64,000 nucleotides of DNA from an uncultured Collinsella sp. Lineage in GTDB: Bacteria; Actinomycetota; Coriobacteriia; Coriobacteriales; Coriobacteriaceae. Under the pieces are notes generated by a model that saw nothing but the letters and a program-made list of their open reading frames with translations, had not been told where the DNA came from and did not search any database. Both the position numbers and the translations under genes were made by a program. Position 1 is the stretch's first letter. Each line of letters begins with the position of its first letter. Shown here in pieces: positions 17,788 through 27,497 of this stretch. The stretch lies in NCBI GenBank assembly GCA_934675795.1, contig CAKURW010000002.1:32561-96560 (forward strand), given 5' to 3'.

Positions 17788-18003
17788 TCTCAATCTGTAA
17801 CATCTGGAACCGATTTGGACGGCTACCTGTTACAGATTGAGATTTTGCTGGCGGGCCCCACTTGGTTGTCTCAATCTGTAACAACTGGAGAAGATTTTGG
17901 CTGCTAGATGTTACAGATTTAGATCTTTCTGGGACGCCCACCTGTTTGTCTAAATCTGTAACAGGAAGAGGTTCAAAAACCGTCTAGATGTTACAGATCG
18001 AGA
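17788..18003. repeat. Array of six 15-bp repeats in alternating orientation with 25-26 bp spacers
   Basis: The unit TCTCAATCTGTAACA occurs at 17788, 17869 and 17949, and its reverse complement at 17828, 17909 and 17989. All six copies share the 10-mer ATCTGTAACA. Start-to-start distances are 40, 41, 40, 40 and 40 bases, leaving spacers of 25, 26, 25, 25 and 25. Each +/- pair can fold into a hairpin with a 15-bp stem and exactly 25-base loop. Spacers in like positions resemble each other, so the array is also an imperfect 80-bp tandem repeat. Its function is unknown. Confidence 0.9.
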
Positions 18004-18095
18004 CAAACTGCTGCGGAGTGTCGCCATCGACTGCTACCCTAGGCCCCAACTGATGAATTTGTCCTGATAGGTGCCCTATGCCGAGATTTCGCGGC

Positions 18096-18101
18096 TACAA
18101 T
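18096..18101 (+). promoter_or_regulatory. Predicted -10 box for prfC
   Basis: TACAAT lies 48 bases before the prfC start. The -35 region is not recognisable by consensus. Confidence 0.4.
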
Positions 18102-18148
18102 AGTACGGTTACATCGACGTAATGCACTTAATGCAAGAAAGGATCCGC

Positions 18149-19762
<1,614 letters not shown>

Positions 19763-19768
19763 CGCATT

Positions 19769-19804
19769 GGCGCGGTGGTCCTGTGGGGCTGCCGCGCCGT
19801 TTGT
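19769..19804 (+). terminator. Possible prfC terminator
   Basis: GGCGCGG pairs with CCGCGCC and is followed by GTTTGTTT. The stem is only seven pairs, with a long loop. Confidence 0.45.
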
Positions 19805-19862
19805 TTGCCTTATGCCGCGCGAGCGGCTATCATACCCACCGTCGTCTCAAGACCGGGGCGTC

Positions 19863-19912
19863 CGAGCAGTTCGGGTCCGATATCCTGCTCGTTAAACCTA
19901 AAACCAAAGGAG
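19863..19912 (+). promoter_or_regulatory. Candidate preQ1-I riboswitch
   Basis: A perfect 7-bp stem (CGAGCAG/CTGCTCG, 19863-19869 with 19885-19891) has UUC as the first loop bases. An A-rich tail (TTAAACCTAAAACC) runs straight into the Shine-Dalgarno AAAGGAG. Loop GGU (19874-19876) can pair with tail ACC (19903-19905) next to the ribosome-binding site, giving the H-type pseudoknot of class I preQ1 aptamers. The gene it leads is a VUT/YhhQ-family transporter, a family that carries queuosine precursors. The loop is a few bases longer than usual. Confidence 0.5.
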
Positions 19913-19918
19913 TACATA

Positions 19919-20641
19919 ATGATCAAGAAGGTCATGGAGGACTACAAGGTCCTGTTGCGGAGCATTCCCGCGGCAACGGTTTCTCTGTTTTTCGTGAGTG
20001 TCATCATGATGAACCTGCTGGCCAACAAAGAGCTCATCAGCCTGCCGTATCTGGCACTCGATTGCGGCTTTGTGGTGAGCTGGGTCTCGTTTTTGTGCCA
20101 GGACATGATCTGCAAGCGCTTTGGCGCCAAGGCATCCATCAAAATCTCTATCCTCGCGCTGCTGGTCAACCTGGCCGTGAGCTTGTGCTTTTGGGCATGT
20201 TCGCTCACGCCCGGCATGTGGGGCGCCTACTACGACACGGGCATGATCGAGGTCAACACCGCCCTTAACGCCACCATCGGCGGCACCTGGTACGTGGTGC
20301 TGGGCTCTTCGCTGGCAATGCTCGTTTCTGCCGTGGTTAACTCCACGCTCAACCAGTCGCTCGGCCGTATGCTCAAGAAGAATAACTTTGCGAGCTTTGC
20401 CTTCCGTTCCTATGTGTCCACGGGTGTTGGCCAGTTTATCGACAACCTGGTCTTCGCCATCGTGGTGAGCCACACGTTCTTTGGTTGGACCTGGGTGCAG
20501 GTCCTCATGTGCTCGCTGACCGGCGCTGTTGCCGAGCTGCTGTGCGAGGTCTTCCTGAGCCCCGTGGGCTACAAGGTCGTGCGCGGCTGGGAGCGCGAGA
20601 ACGTGGGCTCCGAGTACCTCGAGCGCCACGCAACCGCCTAA
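19919..20641 (+). CDS. VUT-family queuosine precursor transporter (YhhQ-like)
   Basis: A 240-residue membrane protein of the VUT_1/COG1738 family, whose characterised member YhhQ imports preQ0/preQ1 for queuosine salvage. About six hydrophobic helices are visible. The motifs LALDCGFVVSWVSFLCQDMICKRFG, VNSTLNQSLG and GVGQFIDNLVFAIV match the family core (conserved D and Q residues in the membrane). AAAGGAG precedes the ATG. The upstream leader folds like a preQ1 aptamer, which supports the substrate assignment. The downstream SDR gene starts nine bases after the stop. Confidence 0.85.
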   Translation: MIKKVMEDYKVLLRSIPAATVSLFFVSVIMMNLLANKELISLPYLALDCGFVVSWVSFLCQDMICKRFGAKASIKISILALLVNLAVSLCFWACSLTPGMWGAYYDTGMIEVNTALNATIGGTWYVVLGSSLAMLVSAVVNSTLNQSLGRMLKKNNFASFAFRSYVSTGVGQFIDNLVFAIVVSHTFFGWTWVQVLMCSLTGAVAELLCEVFLSPVGYKVVRGWERENVGSEYLERHATA

Positions 20642-20650
20642 GGAGCAAGT

Positions 20651-21331
20651 ATGCGGGTTTTGATCACGGGCGCTTCGGGCGGTATCGGAGCCGCATGCGT
20701 GCAGCGTTTTTTAGACGAGGGCCACGAGGTCGTTGGCTTTGATCTTTTGCCGGCGGCGATCGAACACGAGCGCTACCGCCATCTGATCGTTGATGTCCGC
20801 GAGCCGGACTCGTTTCCAGGCGATCTTGAGCCCCAGGTAATCGTGAACGTTGCCGGTACGCAGGATTCGGCCGATGATATCGCCGCCAACCTGTGTGGCA
20901 CCATCAACGTGACCGAGTGCTACGCCTTTGTGGGGGAGGGGCTTGCCGCCAAGCCGGCGCCGGCTATCAGATCCGTGGTCAATGTGGGGTCGGCGAGCGG
21001 GCATACGGGATCGGAGTTTCCCGCCTATGCCGCCAGCAAGGGCGGCGTTATCGCCTACACCAAGAACCTTGCAAACCGCCTGGCACCGCAGGCTATCGCC
21101 AACAGTGTGGACCCGGGTGGCGTTATCACGCCGCTCAACCGTTGCGTGATGGAAGACGAACACCTGTGGAGCCAGATTATGGAGCTCACGCCGCTTAGGC
21201 GCTGGGCCACTGCCCAAGAGATCGCCGAGTGGATCTACTTTGTGGGCGTGACCAACCGGTTTATGACCGGGCAGAGCCTGCTGATCGATGGCGGCGAGGC
21301 CGGCCGTACCCAGTTTATCTGGCCCGAGTAG
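20651..21331 (+). CDS. SDR-family NAD(P)-dependent oxidoreductase
   Basis: A 226-residue short-chain dehydrogenase/reductase. The cofactor loop is TGASGGIG (about 6-13), the acidic residue FD follows strand 2 (NAD preference suggested), NVAG follows strand 4, the catalytic Ser is in NVGSAS, and the YAASKGG motif carries Tyr and Lys. SVDPGGVITPL and the C-terminal TGQSLLIDGGEA are typical. The substrate is unknown. It probably shares a transcript with the transporter upstream, ending at a strong hairpin. Confidence 0.9.
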   Translation: MRVLITGASGGIGAACVQRFLDEGHEVVGFDLLPAAIEHERYRHLIVDVREPDSFPGDLEPQVIVNVAGTQDSADDIAANLCGTINVTECYAFVGEGLAAKPAPAIRSVVNVGSASGHTGSEFPAYAASKGGVIAYTKNLANRLAPQAIANSVDPGGVITPLNRCVMEDEHLWSQIMELTPLRRWATAQEIAEWIYFVGVTNRFMTGQSLLIDGGEAGRTQFIWPE

Positions 21332-21332
21332 C

Positions 21333-21373
21333 AAAATGCGCCCGATGGCAAGATTGCCGTCGGGCGCATTTTT
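21333..21373. terminator. Bidirectional terminator
   Basis: An 18-base arm starting AAAATGCGCCCGATGGCA pairs with its complement at 21355-21372 (one mismatch) and is followed by a T-run. It separates the convergent SDR and ung genes. Confidence 0.85.
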
Positions 21374-21386
21374 GATGTATCGATTT

Positions 21387-22112
21387 TTAGTCGAGGCAAG
21401 TCCAGTTGACGGGGGTCGAGCCGTGCTGTTCGAGTAGCCGATTGGCTGCCGAGAAGGGGCGCGACCCCATAAAGGCGGGGAGTTCTGCCGTGGCACGGTT
21501 GGCCGAAAGCGGCGAGGGGTGTGTAGAGGCCAGGCAGAACTTGCCGGTTGCCTTGCCCGCACCAGTTGCGACGAGCTTGCCTTCGACCATTTGCTGGGCA
21601 AAGCGACCCCATGCCAAAAAGACTACCGGCTGGGGCAGCTGGCAGCAGCGTTCGATAACGTAGTCGGTGAGCGTGCTCCAGCCCAGCTTGGCGTGCGAGT
21701 TGGCGGCATGCTCGCGCACGGTGAGCGTAGTGTTGAGGAGCAGGACGCCCTGTTGTGCCCATGGTGTTAGGTCACCCGTGGCGGGAATGGGGCAACCCAG
21801 ATCGGCTTTGAGTTCCTTATAGATGTTGCGCAGACTCGGCGGCAACTTGGTTTGCGTCGCGGGGACCGAAAACGACAGTCCCATGGCCTGGTTGGGTCCG
21901 TGATAGGGGTCTTGACCCAAAATGACAACTTTGACCTGGTCTGCAGGCGTGTAGGCGAGGGCATTGAGGATGTCGTCTTGTGCCGGGTAGATGATCTGCT
22001 CGGCACGCAAAAGGGCGATACGCTCGAGCAGCTGGTTCGTAGTGTCACGTACCGGCTGTGGCGCATCGCCCAACCAAGTTGCTATGTTGCGATCGCAAGT
22101 TGCGGTGTCCAT
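21387..22112 (-). CDS. ung: Uracil-DNA glycosylase
   Basis: Family 1 UDG that removes uracil from DNA in base-excision repair. The 241-residue protein has the water-activating loop GQDPYHGPNQA (catalytic Asp near residue 66), LLLNTTLTV, the AWGRFAQ segment and the HPSPLSA minor-groove loop with its histidine. AAAGGAG precedes the ATG. Confidence 0.96.
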   Translation of the reverse strand: MDTATCDRNIATWLGDAPQPVRDTTNQLLERIALLRAEQIIYPAQDDILNALAYTPADQVKVVILGQDPYHGPNQAMGLSFSVPATQTKLPPSLRNIYKELKADLGCPIPATGDLTPWAQQGVLLLNTTLTVREHAANSHAKLGWSTLTDYVIERCCQLPQPVVFLAWGRFAQQMVEGKLVATGAGKATGKFCLASTHPSPLSANRATAELPAFMGSRPFSAANRLLEQHGSTPVNWTCLD

Positions 22113-22200
22113 GGGGCTCCTTTATGGCAGATGCTCTGTTTGCATCTATTGTAAAGGCGCACCGGTTGCCTTTATGCTACGGCTGTATGAAGAGTGGGGT

Positions 22201-23103
22201 CTACGAGACGCGCTCGGGCGCCCCTGCCATGCGAGCCTGTCCATGTGCGCGAAGGCGCGGAAGCTCGACGGTTGCCACCATGACGCCGGTGAGGATGAGG
22301 GCGGCGCCAAAGAAGGCGATGGGGCTCAGGACCTCGCCAACCAGGAAGAACGAGAAGACGGCGGAGCAGACCGGCTCGAGCGAGAAGGCGAAGCCGGTGG
22401 TCTCGGCGGGCACGTGGGGCTGCACGAGTGTCTGAGTGATAAAGCCGTAGGCGGAGCAGATGAGTGCGAGCGCGACGACAACGACGATCTCGCTGGGCGT
22501 GCCGGGAAGCGTGAAGCCGCCAAAGGTGAATGCAGCGATGCCCGAGAACAAGCCGCCGAAGCCCAGCTGCCAAACGCCCAGAGCAAGCGGATCGACTTCT
22601 TCGACAAAGCGCTTGGCCACGATAATGTGGCTGGCATAGATAAAGGCGGAGAGCAGCATGATGAGCGCGCCCGGGTTCAGGCTGGTGAAGTCGGCGCCCG
22701 AGAGTAGCAGCATGCCGCAGGTGACGATAGCCGTGCCGACGAGCACCTTGCGCTCGGGGGCACGACGCAGCAGGGCGGCGTTGGCAAACGGCACGATCAC
22801 GACCGTCAGGCTCTGCAAAAAGCCGGCAGTGGAGGCAGAGGTGAGGCTGGAGCCCAGGCACATGCAGGTGAGCTCGGTTGCCATAATCGCGCCGATGATG
22901 GCGGCACGGACCATAAGGTCGCGGTTGATGCGGAAAGCGCGCTTGTGGAAGAGCAGCAGGCAGACCACAAAGGCGATGATGCAGCGTAGCGCGACGATGC
23001 TCGTGGCGTTCATGCTGTCCATACCGATCTTCATGAGGGGGTACGAAAAGCCCCATGCGACGGGAACGGAAAATGAGAGCGCGATTGCTTTTTTGCGGTC
23101 CAT
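22201..23103 (-). CDS. EamA-family (DMT superfamily) transporter
   Basis: A 300-residue, roughly ten-helix transporter with two EamA repeats (PVAWGFSYPLMKIG in repeat 1; LEPVCSAVFSFFLVGEVLSP in repeat 2). It is divergent from a LysR gene 157 bases away, the classic arrangement of an exporter and its activator. AAAAGGAG precedes the ATG. The C-terminus ends in a basic cytosolic tail. Substrate unknown. It differs enough from the exporter starting at 15618 to be a separate branch. Confidence 0.9.
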   Translation of the reverse strand: MDRKKAIALSFSVPVAWGFSYPLMKIGMDSMNATSIVALRCIIAFVVCLLLFHKRAFRINRDLMVRAAIIGAIMATELTCMCLGSSLTSASTAGFLQSLTVVIVPFANAALLRRAPERKVLVGTAIVTCGMLLLSGADFTSLNPGALIMLLSAFIYASHIIVAKRFVEEVDPLALGVWQLGFGGLFSGIAAFTFGGFTLPGTPSEIVVVVALALICSAYGFITQTLVQPHVPAETTGFAFSLEPVCSAVFSFFLVGEVLSPIAFFGAALILTGVMVATVELPRLRAHGQARMAGAPERVS

Positions 23104-23260
23104 GGGACTCCTTTTGTTACAGAACGGTTTCGCAAAAAGGATTCTGCTCCCAGAATTAGATGTAGTAAAGCGAATGTATCTTCAGTATGATTAAGAAATG
23201 CTAATGTTGGCAAAAAAGCCCTTGCAAAACGTTTTACGGCTGCATTGATGTGGAGGCACG

Positions 23261-24127
23261 ATGGCATCGCGGTATCAGATTGTTTGCATGGTGGTCGATT
23301 GCGGCAGCCTGAAACGTGCGGCCGACGAGCTGGGCTATACGCAAAGTGCGGTGAGCCAGGCCGTTAAGGCGCTCGAGCGCGAGCTGGGTACCACGCTTAT
23401 CGAGCGCGGTAAGCAGGGCGTTTCGCTTACGCGCGACGGCAAACAATATCTGCCGTACCTGCGCCAGATCGTGACCGCCGAGGCCGAGCTCGAGGGCAAG
23501 CGCCAGGAGCTGCTGGGGCTTTCGTCGACCGATATTCGCATCGCGACGTTTACCAATGTGAGTCGTACCGTGCTGCCGCGTGTGATCCGCGACTTTGGTG
23601 CGCTGCATCCTGGCGTACGCTTTACCCTCAAGCAGGGCGATTACACGCGCAACGCCCAGTGGGTGCACGATGGCGTGGTTGACTTTTGCTTTACAGCACG
23701 TGGATTTACCGCTGGGCTCGAGAAGCGCGTGGTCTATCACGACGAGTTGGTAGCATTGTTGCCGGCCGCGCATCCACTGACGGCAAAGGAAAAGGTGACG
23801 CTCACCGACTTAGCGTCCGAGCCGTTTGTGCTGCTGGATGAGGGCGAACAGAGCCTGGTGCTCGATGCATTCGCGGCGCATGGGCTGTCGCCGCACGTGA
23901 CGAGCGAGGTGACCGACGACTACACCATCATGGCGATGGTGGAGGAGGGCCTAGGTGTGAGTATGCTGTATCGCCGTACCGTCGAAGGCATGCGGGCCGA
24001 TATTCGCGTACGTCCCATCGTGCATGCCCCCTCGCGCGATGTGGTGGCCGCCTGGCGCAGCTGGGACACCATGCCCATCGCCACGAGGCGTTTTATCGAC
24101 TATATGAGCTCGCATATTGTCAATTAA
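23261..24127 (+). CDS. LysR-family transcriptional regulator
   Basis: A 288-residue regulator with an N-terminal winged helix-turn-helix (SLKRAADELGYTQSAVSQAVKALE) and a two-lobed LysR substrate domain (IRIATFTNVS... start near residue 90). GGAGGC lies about four bases before the ATG. It probably controls the divergent EamA gene. The effector domain, including DDYTIMAMVEEGLGVSML, is clearly related to that of the LysR gene at 62826, which is also divergent from an EamA transporter. Confidence 0.92.
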   Translation: MASRYQIVCMVVDCGSLKRAADELGYTQSAVSQAVKALERELGTTLIERGKQGVSLTRDGKQYLPYLRQIVTAEAELEGKRQELLGLSSTDIRIATFTNVSRTVLPRVIRDFGALHPGVRFTLKQGDYTRNAQWVHDGVVDFCFTARGFTAGLEKRVVYHDELVALLPAAHPLTAKEKVTLTDLASEPFVLLDEGEQSLVLDAFAAHGLSPHVTSEVTDDYTIMAMVEEGLGVSMLYRRTVEGMRADIRVRPIVHAPSRDVVAAWRSWDTMPIATRRFIDYMSSHIVN

Positions 24128-24154
24128 TGACTGGCGTGGCGTTGAGTGCGGCGT

Positions 24155-25537
24155 TTAGCGGGCTGTCGCTTTGGCTTGGGTGACACGATAGGTGCGTGCC
24201 GGGTGGCAGAGTAGTACCGCTACGACCATAAAGAACGCCGTGGTGCCCAGGCTGATGGGGTAGACCATCATGATGTTCGCAAAGGTGCGGAAGTGCGGGA
24301 ACACGCAGAACACCCAATAGAAGCGGATGCCGCAGACGCAGATCATGGTGATGAGGGCGGGCGTGAGCGAGATGCCAAAGCCGCGCAGGTAGCCTGACAT
24401 GTTTTCGTAGAACATGCTAAAGGCGTACGCCGGGAAGATCGAACACACGCGGATATAGCCGATCGAGACGATGTTGGGATCGCTGTTAAAGAGCGACAAG
24501 ATCTCGCGCCCCAGGCCGACAATAACGATGATCGTGGTGAGCGCAACGATACCGCCTTCGACTAGGCAGACCTTGAGCGTTTTGGTGCAGCGATCAATCT
24601 GGCGGGCACCGTGGTTTTGTCCCACAAAGGTGGTGCACGCCTGGCTAAAGCTGTTGAGCAGGTTGTAGCACACGTACTCCAGGCTCATGGCGGCGCTCGA
24701 TGCCGCCATGACCTCGGTGCCCAGGCTGTTAATGGCGGACTGGATGATGATGTTGGCGACGGCAAAGACGGCACTTTGGATGCCGGCGGGCAGGCCGATC
24801 TTGACGATGCGCTTGAGGGCGACGGGGTCGATAGCCAAGTCGCGTGGGGTGACGCGGACGACGGAGTCGGTCTTGAGCAGGCGGATAAAGAGTGTGGTGG
24901 CGCTGACGGTGTAGGCGATGGCGGTGGCGATGGCGACGCCCGCGACACCCCAGTGGAGTATGGGGACAAAGATGAGATCCAGGCCAATGTTGAGGACGGT
25001 GGACACGGCAAGCGCCTGCAGCGGCATGCGGGTGATGCCGATGGAGCGGAAGATCGCGGCCTCAAAGTTGTAGAGCAAGATCGAGGGCATGCTGAGCAAA
25101 AAGACGCGCAGGTAGAGCGAAGCGAGCGGCATGGTTTCGGCAGGAACGTTGAGCGCGGCGAGCATGGGCTCGGCAAAGATCTCGCCCAGCGCGATGACGA
25201 CAAAGCCCACGAGCGCCATTAAAATCGAGGTATGGACGGCGCGTTTGACCATGTTTTGGTCGTTGCGGCCGATAGCGTTGGCGATGACCACGTTGGAGCC
25301 AAGCGACATGCCAATAAACAGGTTGAGCATAAGACTGGTAAGCGGAACATTGGAGCCGACCGCCGCCATGGCGAGGGTTCCCTGGTCGCCCGAGAAATTA
25401 CCGATGATGACCGTGGCGATGAGGTTCGACAGCTGCTCCAAGATGCTCGTGGCGGCCACGGGGAAGGCGAACAGGGGAATATTGCGCCACAGCGAGCCGG
25501 TGGTCATGTCAATGTGCTTAGATACGGTGTCAGCCAT
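24155..25537 (-). CDS. MATE-family efflux transporter
   Basis: A 460-residue twelve-helix transporter of the multidrug and toxic compound extrusion family, with two homologous six-helix halves. Helix 1 contains PLFAFPVAATSILEQL. The second half begins around residue 240 with IVKIGLPAGIQSAVFAVANIIIQ. Such proteins exchange Na+ or H+ for cationic drugs or metabolites. The Shine-Dalgarno sequence is weak (GAGAG). It is transcribed convergently with the LysR gene and divergently from the rRNA methyltransferase gene. Confidence 0.92.
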   Translation of the reverse strand: MADTVSKHIDMTTGSLWRNIPLFAFPVAATSILEQLSNLIATVIIGNFSGDQGTLAMAAVGSNVPLTSLMLNLFIGMSLGSNVVIANAIGRNDQNMVKRAVHTSILMALVGFVVIALGEIFAEPMLAALNVPAETMPLASLYLRVFLLSMPSILLYNFEAAIFRSIGITRMPLQALAVSTVLNIGLDLIFVPILHWGVAGVAIATAIAYTVSATTLFIRLLKTDSVVRVTPRDLAIDPVALKRIVKIGLPAGIQSAVFAVANIIIQSAINSLGTEVMAASSAAMSLEYVCYNLLNSFSQACTTFVGQNHGARQIDRCTKTLKVCLVEGGIVALTTIIVIVGLGREILSLFNSDPNIVSIGYIRVCSIFPAYAFSMFYENMSGYLRGFGISLTPALITMICVCGIRFYWVFCVFPHFRTFANIMMVYPISLGTTAFFMVVAVLLCHPARTYRVTQAKATAR

Positions 25538-25600
25538 ACGCTCTCAATCTCTAATATGCTCTTTCGTGCTTATTTGCGCAGATGATGATACTCCTAATCG

Positions 25601-25660
25601 ACTAGTCATTGGGGACGTTCTTAAACGACTAGTCCTTCAAGAACGTCCCCAATGACTAGG
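25601..25660. repeat. Family A palindromic repeat (REP-like), full-length copy
   Basis: Same sequence as the element at 11344, with 21 of 22 arm bases pairing around a loop that again contains GACTAGTC. It lies between divergent genes just upstream of the rRNA methyltransferase. Downstream of both full copies the text GGCGTG followed by GACAAT recurs within about 25 bases, which may be a promoter. Confidence 0.85.
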
Positions 25661-25715
25661 TGGGGAAGGCGTGCGACAATGGTGGGCGTTGTGTTGTTCG
25701 CGCTAAGGAGTTGCC

Positions 25716-26531
25716 ATGTTGTTGTGTCCCGTTTGCCATGAGCCACTGGCGGATAACGAGCGCGGTGCTGCATGCGCGGGCGGACACCGGTTTGACCGTG
25801 CGCGCGAGGGCTATCTGTACCTACTGCGCTCGTCCAAGAGCGGCGACTCTATGGGCGATCCCAAGTCACAGGCGCGCAGCCGTCGTGACTTTTTGAACCG
25901 CGGTTACTATGCGCCGTTGTGCGATGCGATGGTCGAACTGGTGCGCAAACAGGCGTCTGGGCGCGCCGCGTCTACGAATGGCTCCATGACGCTGCTCGAT
26001 ATTTGCTGCGGCGAGGGCTACTACACCAGTGCCATGGGCGCGGTGCCGGGCGTGGACGCTTACGGGTTCGATTTGGGCAAAGAGATGGTGCGCCTTGCCG
26101 CCAAGCGCGGCGATGCGACCTACTTCGTGGCCAACATGAAGGACATCCCCGTGGCTGATGGCGCCTTCGATATGGTGACCGAGCTCTTCGCTCCCTTTAA
26201 CGAGCGCGAATTTGCCCGCGTGCTGGCGCCAGAGGGTTCACTCTATACCGTGGTACCGGGTGCTCGTCATCTCTTTGGGCTCAAAGAGGTGCTCTACGAC
26301 ACGCCGTACCTTAACGATGAGAAGCTGCCGAAGACCACCGAGCTCGAGTTGGTCGGAACGCAGCGGGTATCTGCGAATATTACGCTTCAGACCCAGGCCG
26401 ACATCGAGGCGGTGTTCCAAATGACGCCGTACTACTACCGCACGCGCCCTGCCGATAAAGAGCGCCTGGCAAACTTGGATACCCTTCAAACCGACATCGA
26501 CTTCATCATCGCCGAGTACCGCCACAGCTAA
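25716..26531 (+). CDS. RlmA-family 23S rRNA (guanine-N1)-methyltransferase
   Basis: A 271-residue SAM-dependent methyltransferase. The N-terminal zinc finger (C4, C7, C20, H24; CPVC and CAGGH) precedes a Rossmann domain with motif I LLDICCGEGYY. The segment GDPKSQARSRRDFLNRGYYAPL links the two, as in RlmA/TlrB enzymes that methylate G745 or G748. Which guanosine is modified cannot be read from sequence. RlmA(II)-type members give macrolide resistance. AAGGAG precedes the ATG. Confidence 0.85.
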   Translation: MLLCPVCHEPLADNERGAACAGGHRFDRAREGYLYLLRSSKSGDSMGDPKSQARSRRDFLNRGYYAPLCDAMVELVRKQASGRAASTNGSMTLLDICCGEGYYTSAMGAVPGVDAYGFDLGKEMVRLAAKRGDATYFVANMKDIPVADGAFDMVTELFAPFNEREFARVLAPEGSLYTVVPGARHLFGLKEVLYDTPYLNDEKLPKTTELELVGTQRVSANITLQTQADIEAVFQMTPYYYRTRPADKERLANLDTLQTDIDFIIAEYRHS

Positions 26532-26532
26532 C

Positions 26533-26569
26533 AACCTGCCAAAAAGGGACAGGTTTATTTTGGTAGGTT
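26533..26569. repeat. Family B palindromic repeat
   Basis: AACCTGCCAAAA and TTTTGGTAGGTT pair in 11 of 12 positions around AGGGACAGGTTTA. It begins one base after the methyltransferase stop. A second copy is at 45820. Confidence 0.75.
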
Positions 26570-26585
26570 TTATCTGGGCAAACGT

Positions 26586-26623
26586 AAAGGGCCGACCGCG
26601 GAGATGCGCGATTGGCCCTTTTT
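26586..26623. terminator. Hairpin terminator
   Basis: AAAGGGCC pairs with GGCCCTTT, with a nested CGCG stem, and is followed by a T-run. It lies between the convergent methyltransferase and small membrane protein genes. Confidence 0.75.
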
Positions 26624-26659
26624 AGTTGCTTGGCTGCAGAGGTTATGAGAAGCGAGCGC

Positions 26660-27061
26660 TTACAGGCGGTCCTTGTTCTCGGCCTTAACGGCGTGTGCCT
26701 GCTGAACAAAGAACAGGTCGTAGACCACGATGACAAAGGCGACGATATTGACGGAGCTGCCGCCGAGCGCGGGAAGCGTGAGCGCGGCCTGGAGGAGCGT
26801 GGCTGCCGCGGCGACGATGCCGAGCTTAAACGCGCCATCCACCTGCGAAGGCTTGTTGGCGCCCTTGATACCCGCAACACCTGCGGCAAGGTCGACAAGG
26901 CCCTTGGCGACCAGCACGACCGCGGCGAGCATGGCGTTCGACCCGTACGTGGAATCGAGGTTGCCGGTCGCGATGCCGGCGATTCCAATGACGAGACTGG
27001 CGATGCCCAGAACAAAATAAATCAGGGCAAGGATTTTGAGTGTCTTGCGAGCGGCGCTCAT
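26660..27061 (-). CDS. Small four-helix membrane protein, function unknown
   Basis: A 133-residue protein with about four hydrophobic helices (ILALIYFVLGIASLVIGIAG; MLAAVVLVAKGLVDLAAGVAG; LGIVAAAATLLQAALTLPAL; VNIVAFVIVVYDLFFV). I do not recognise a named family. The ATG was chosen for AAAGGA nine bases upstream. A further 53 in-frame codons upstream lack any ribosome-binding site. No functional hint comes from the neighbours. Confidence 0.75.
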   Translation of the reverse strand: MSAARKTLKILALIYFVLGIASLVIGIAGIATGNLDSTYGSNAMLAAVVLVAKGLVDLAAGVAGIKGANKPSQVDGAFKLGIVAAAATLLQAALTLPALGGSSVNIVAFVIVVYDLFFVQQAHAVKAENKDRL

Positions 27062-27290
27062 AGCTGGTCCTTTCGATGCGGGCGCGGAGAATCTGTCGCA
27101 CCCAGGTTGCGGCACATATCGTGAAGCACATTGTAGTTCAACGGGGCGATGCATGCGTTTGAAAGCGTTTCTTGCCTGTACGGTCCAACCTTTCAAAAAG
27201 GAAAGCTGGACGTAAGCCAAATCGATGGCAGCTCATGTGCGGCGCTGCGATGATGAGGCCGTAACAAGGAGCTGGTCTCAAGGAGGAGTC

Positions 27291-27434
27291 ATGATGTACG
27301 GAGCAGGGCAAGTGCGTGAGCCGCGGTCGTTGGGAAGGCGCATGGGTGATTCTGTGATCGCTGCCGTGTGCACGGGATTGATGGCGGTGCTTTGCATTGG
27401 GATGCTGTGGGCCATGTCGCATGTGGGACAATAG
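27291..27434 (+). CDS. 47-residue single-helix membrane microprotein
   Basis: A short frame behind a near-perfect ribosome-binding site (AAGGAGGA, about five bases before ATGATG). It encodes a basic N-terminus (REPRSLGRRMGD) and one transmembrane helix (VIAAVCTGLMAVLCIGMLWAM). The strong translation signal and the clean helix argue that it is real. No family is recognised. It is 63 bases upstream of rsmJ and may lie on the same transcript. Confidence 0.6.
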   Translation: MMYGAGQVREPRSLGRRMGDSVIAAVCTGLMAVLCIGMLWAMSHVGQ

Positions 27435-27497
27435 CGGACGGTTGGGTGCTGGCATAAACGGTGCCCCGCGTATTCGTTTGTTTATTAAGGAGTGTCC

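Larger units (their letters stand above)
17738..18148. other. Intergenic region upstream of prfC
   Basis: About 410 bases without a credible coding frame. The central part is occupied by the alternating repeat array (17788-18003). The last 140 bases carry the prfC promoter region with a TACAAT box at 18096. A minus-strand open frame crossing the array has no ribosome-binding site and follows the repeat period, so it is not called. Confidence 0.7.

Noticed and set aside
17645-17941. Minus-strand 98-residue open frame across the repeat array
   Set aside because: It overlaps the start of the GntR gene, lacks a ribosome-binding site and simply translates the repeats.
17788-18003. CRISPR array
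   Set aside because: Repeats are only 15 bp, alternate in orientation, and the spacers are related to each other; no cas genes are present.
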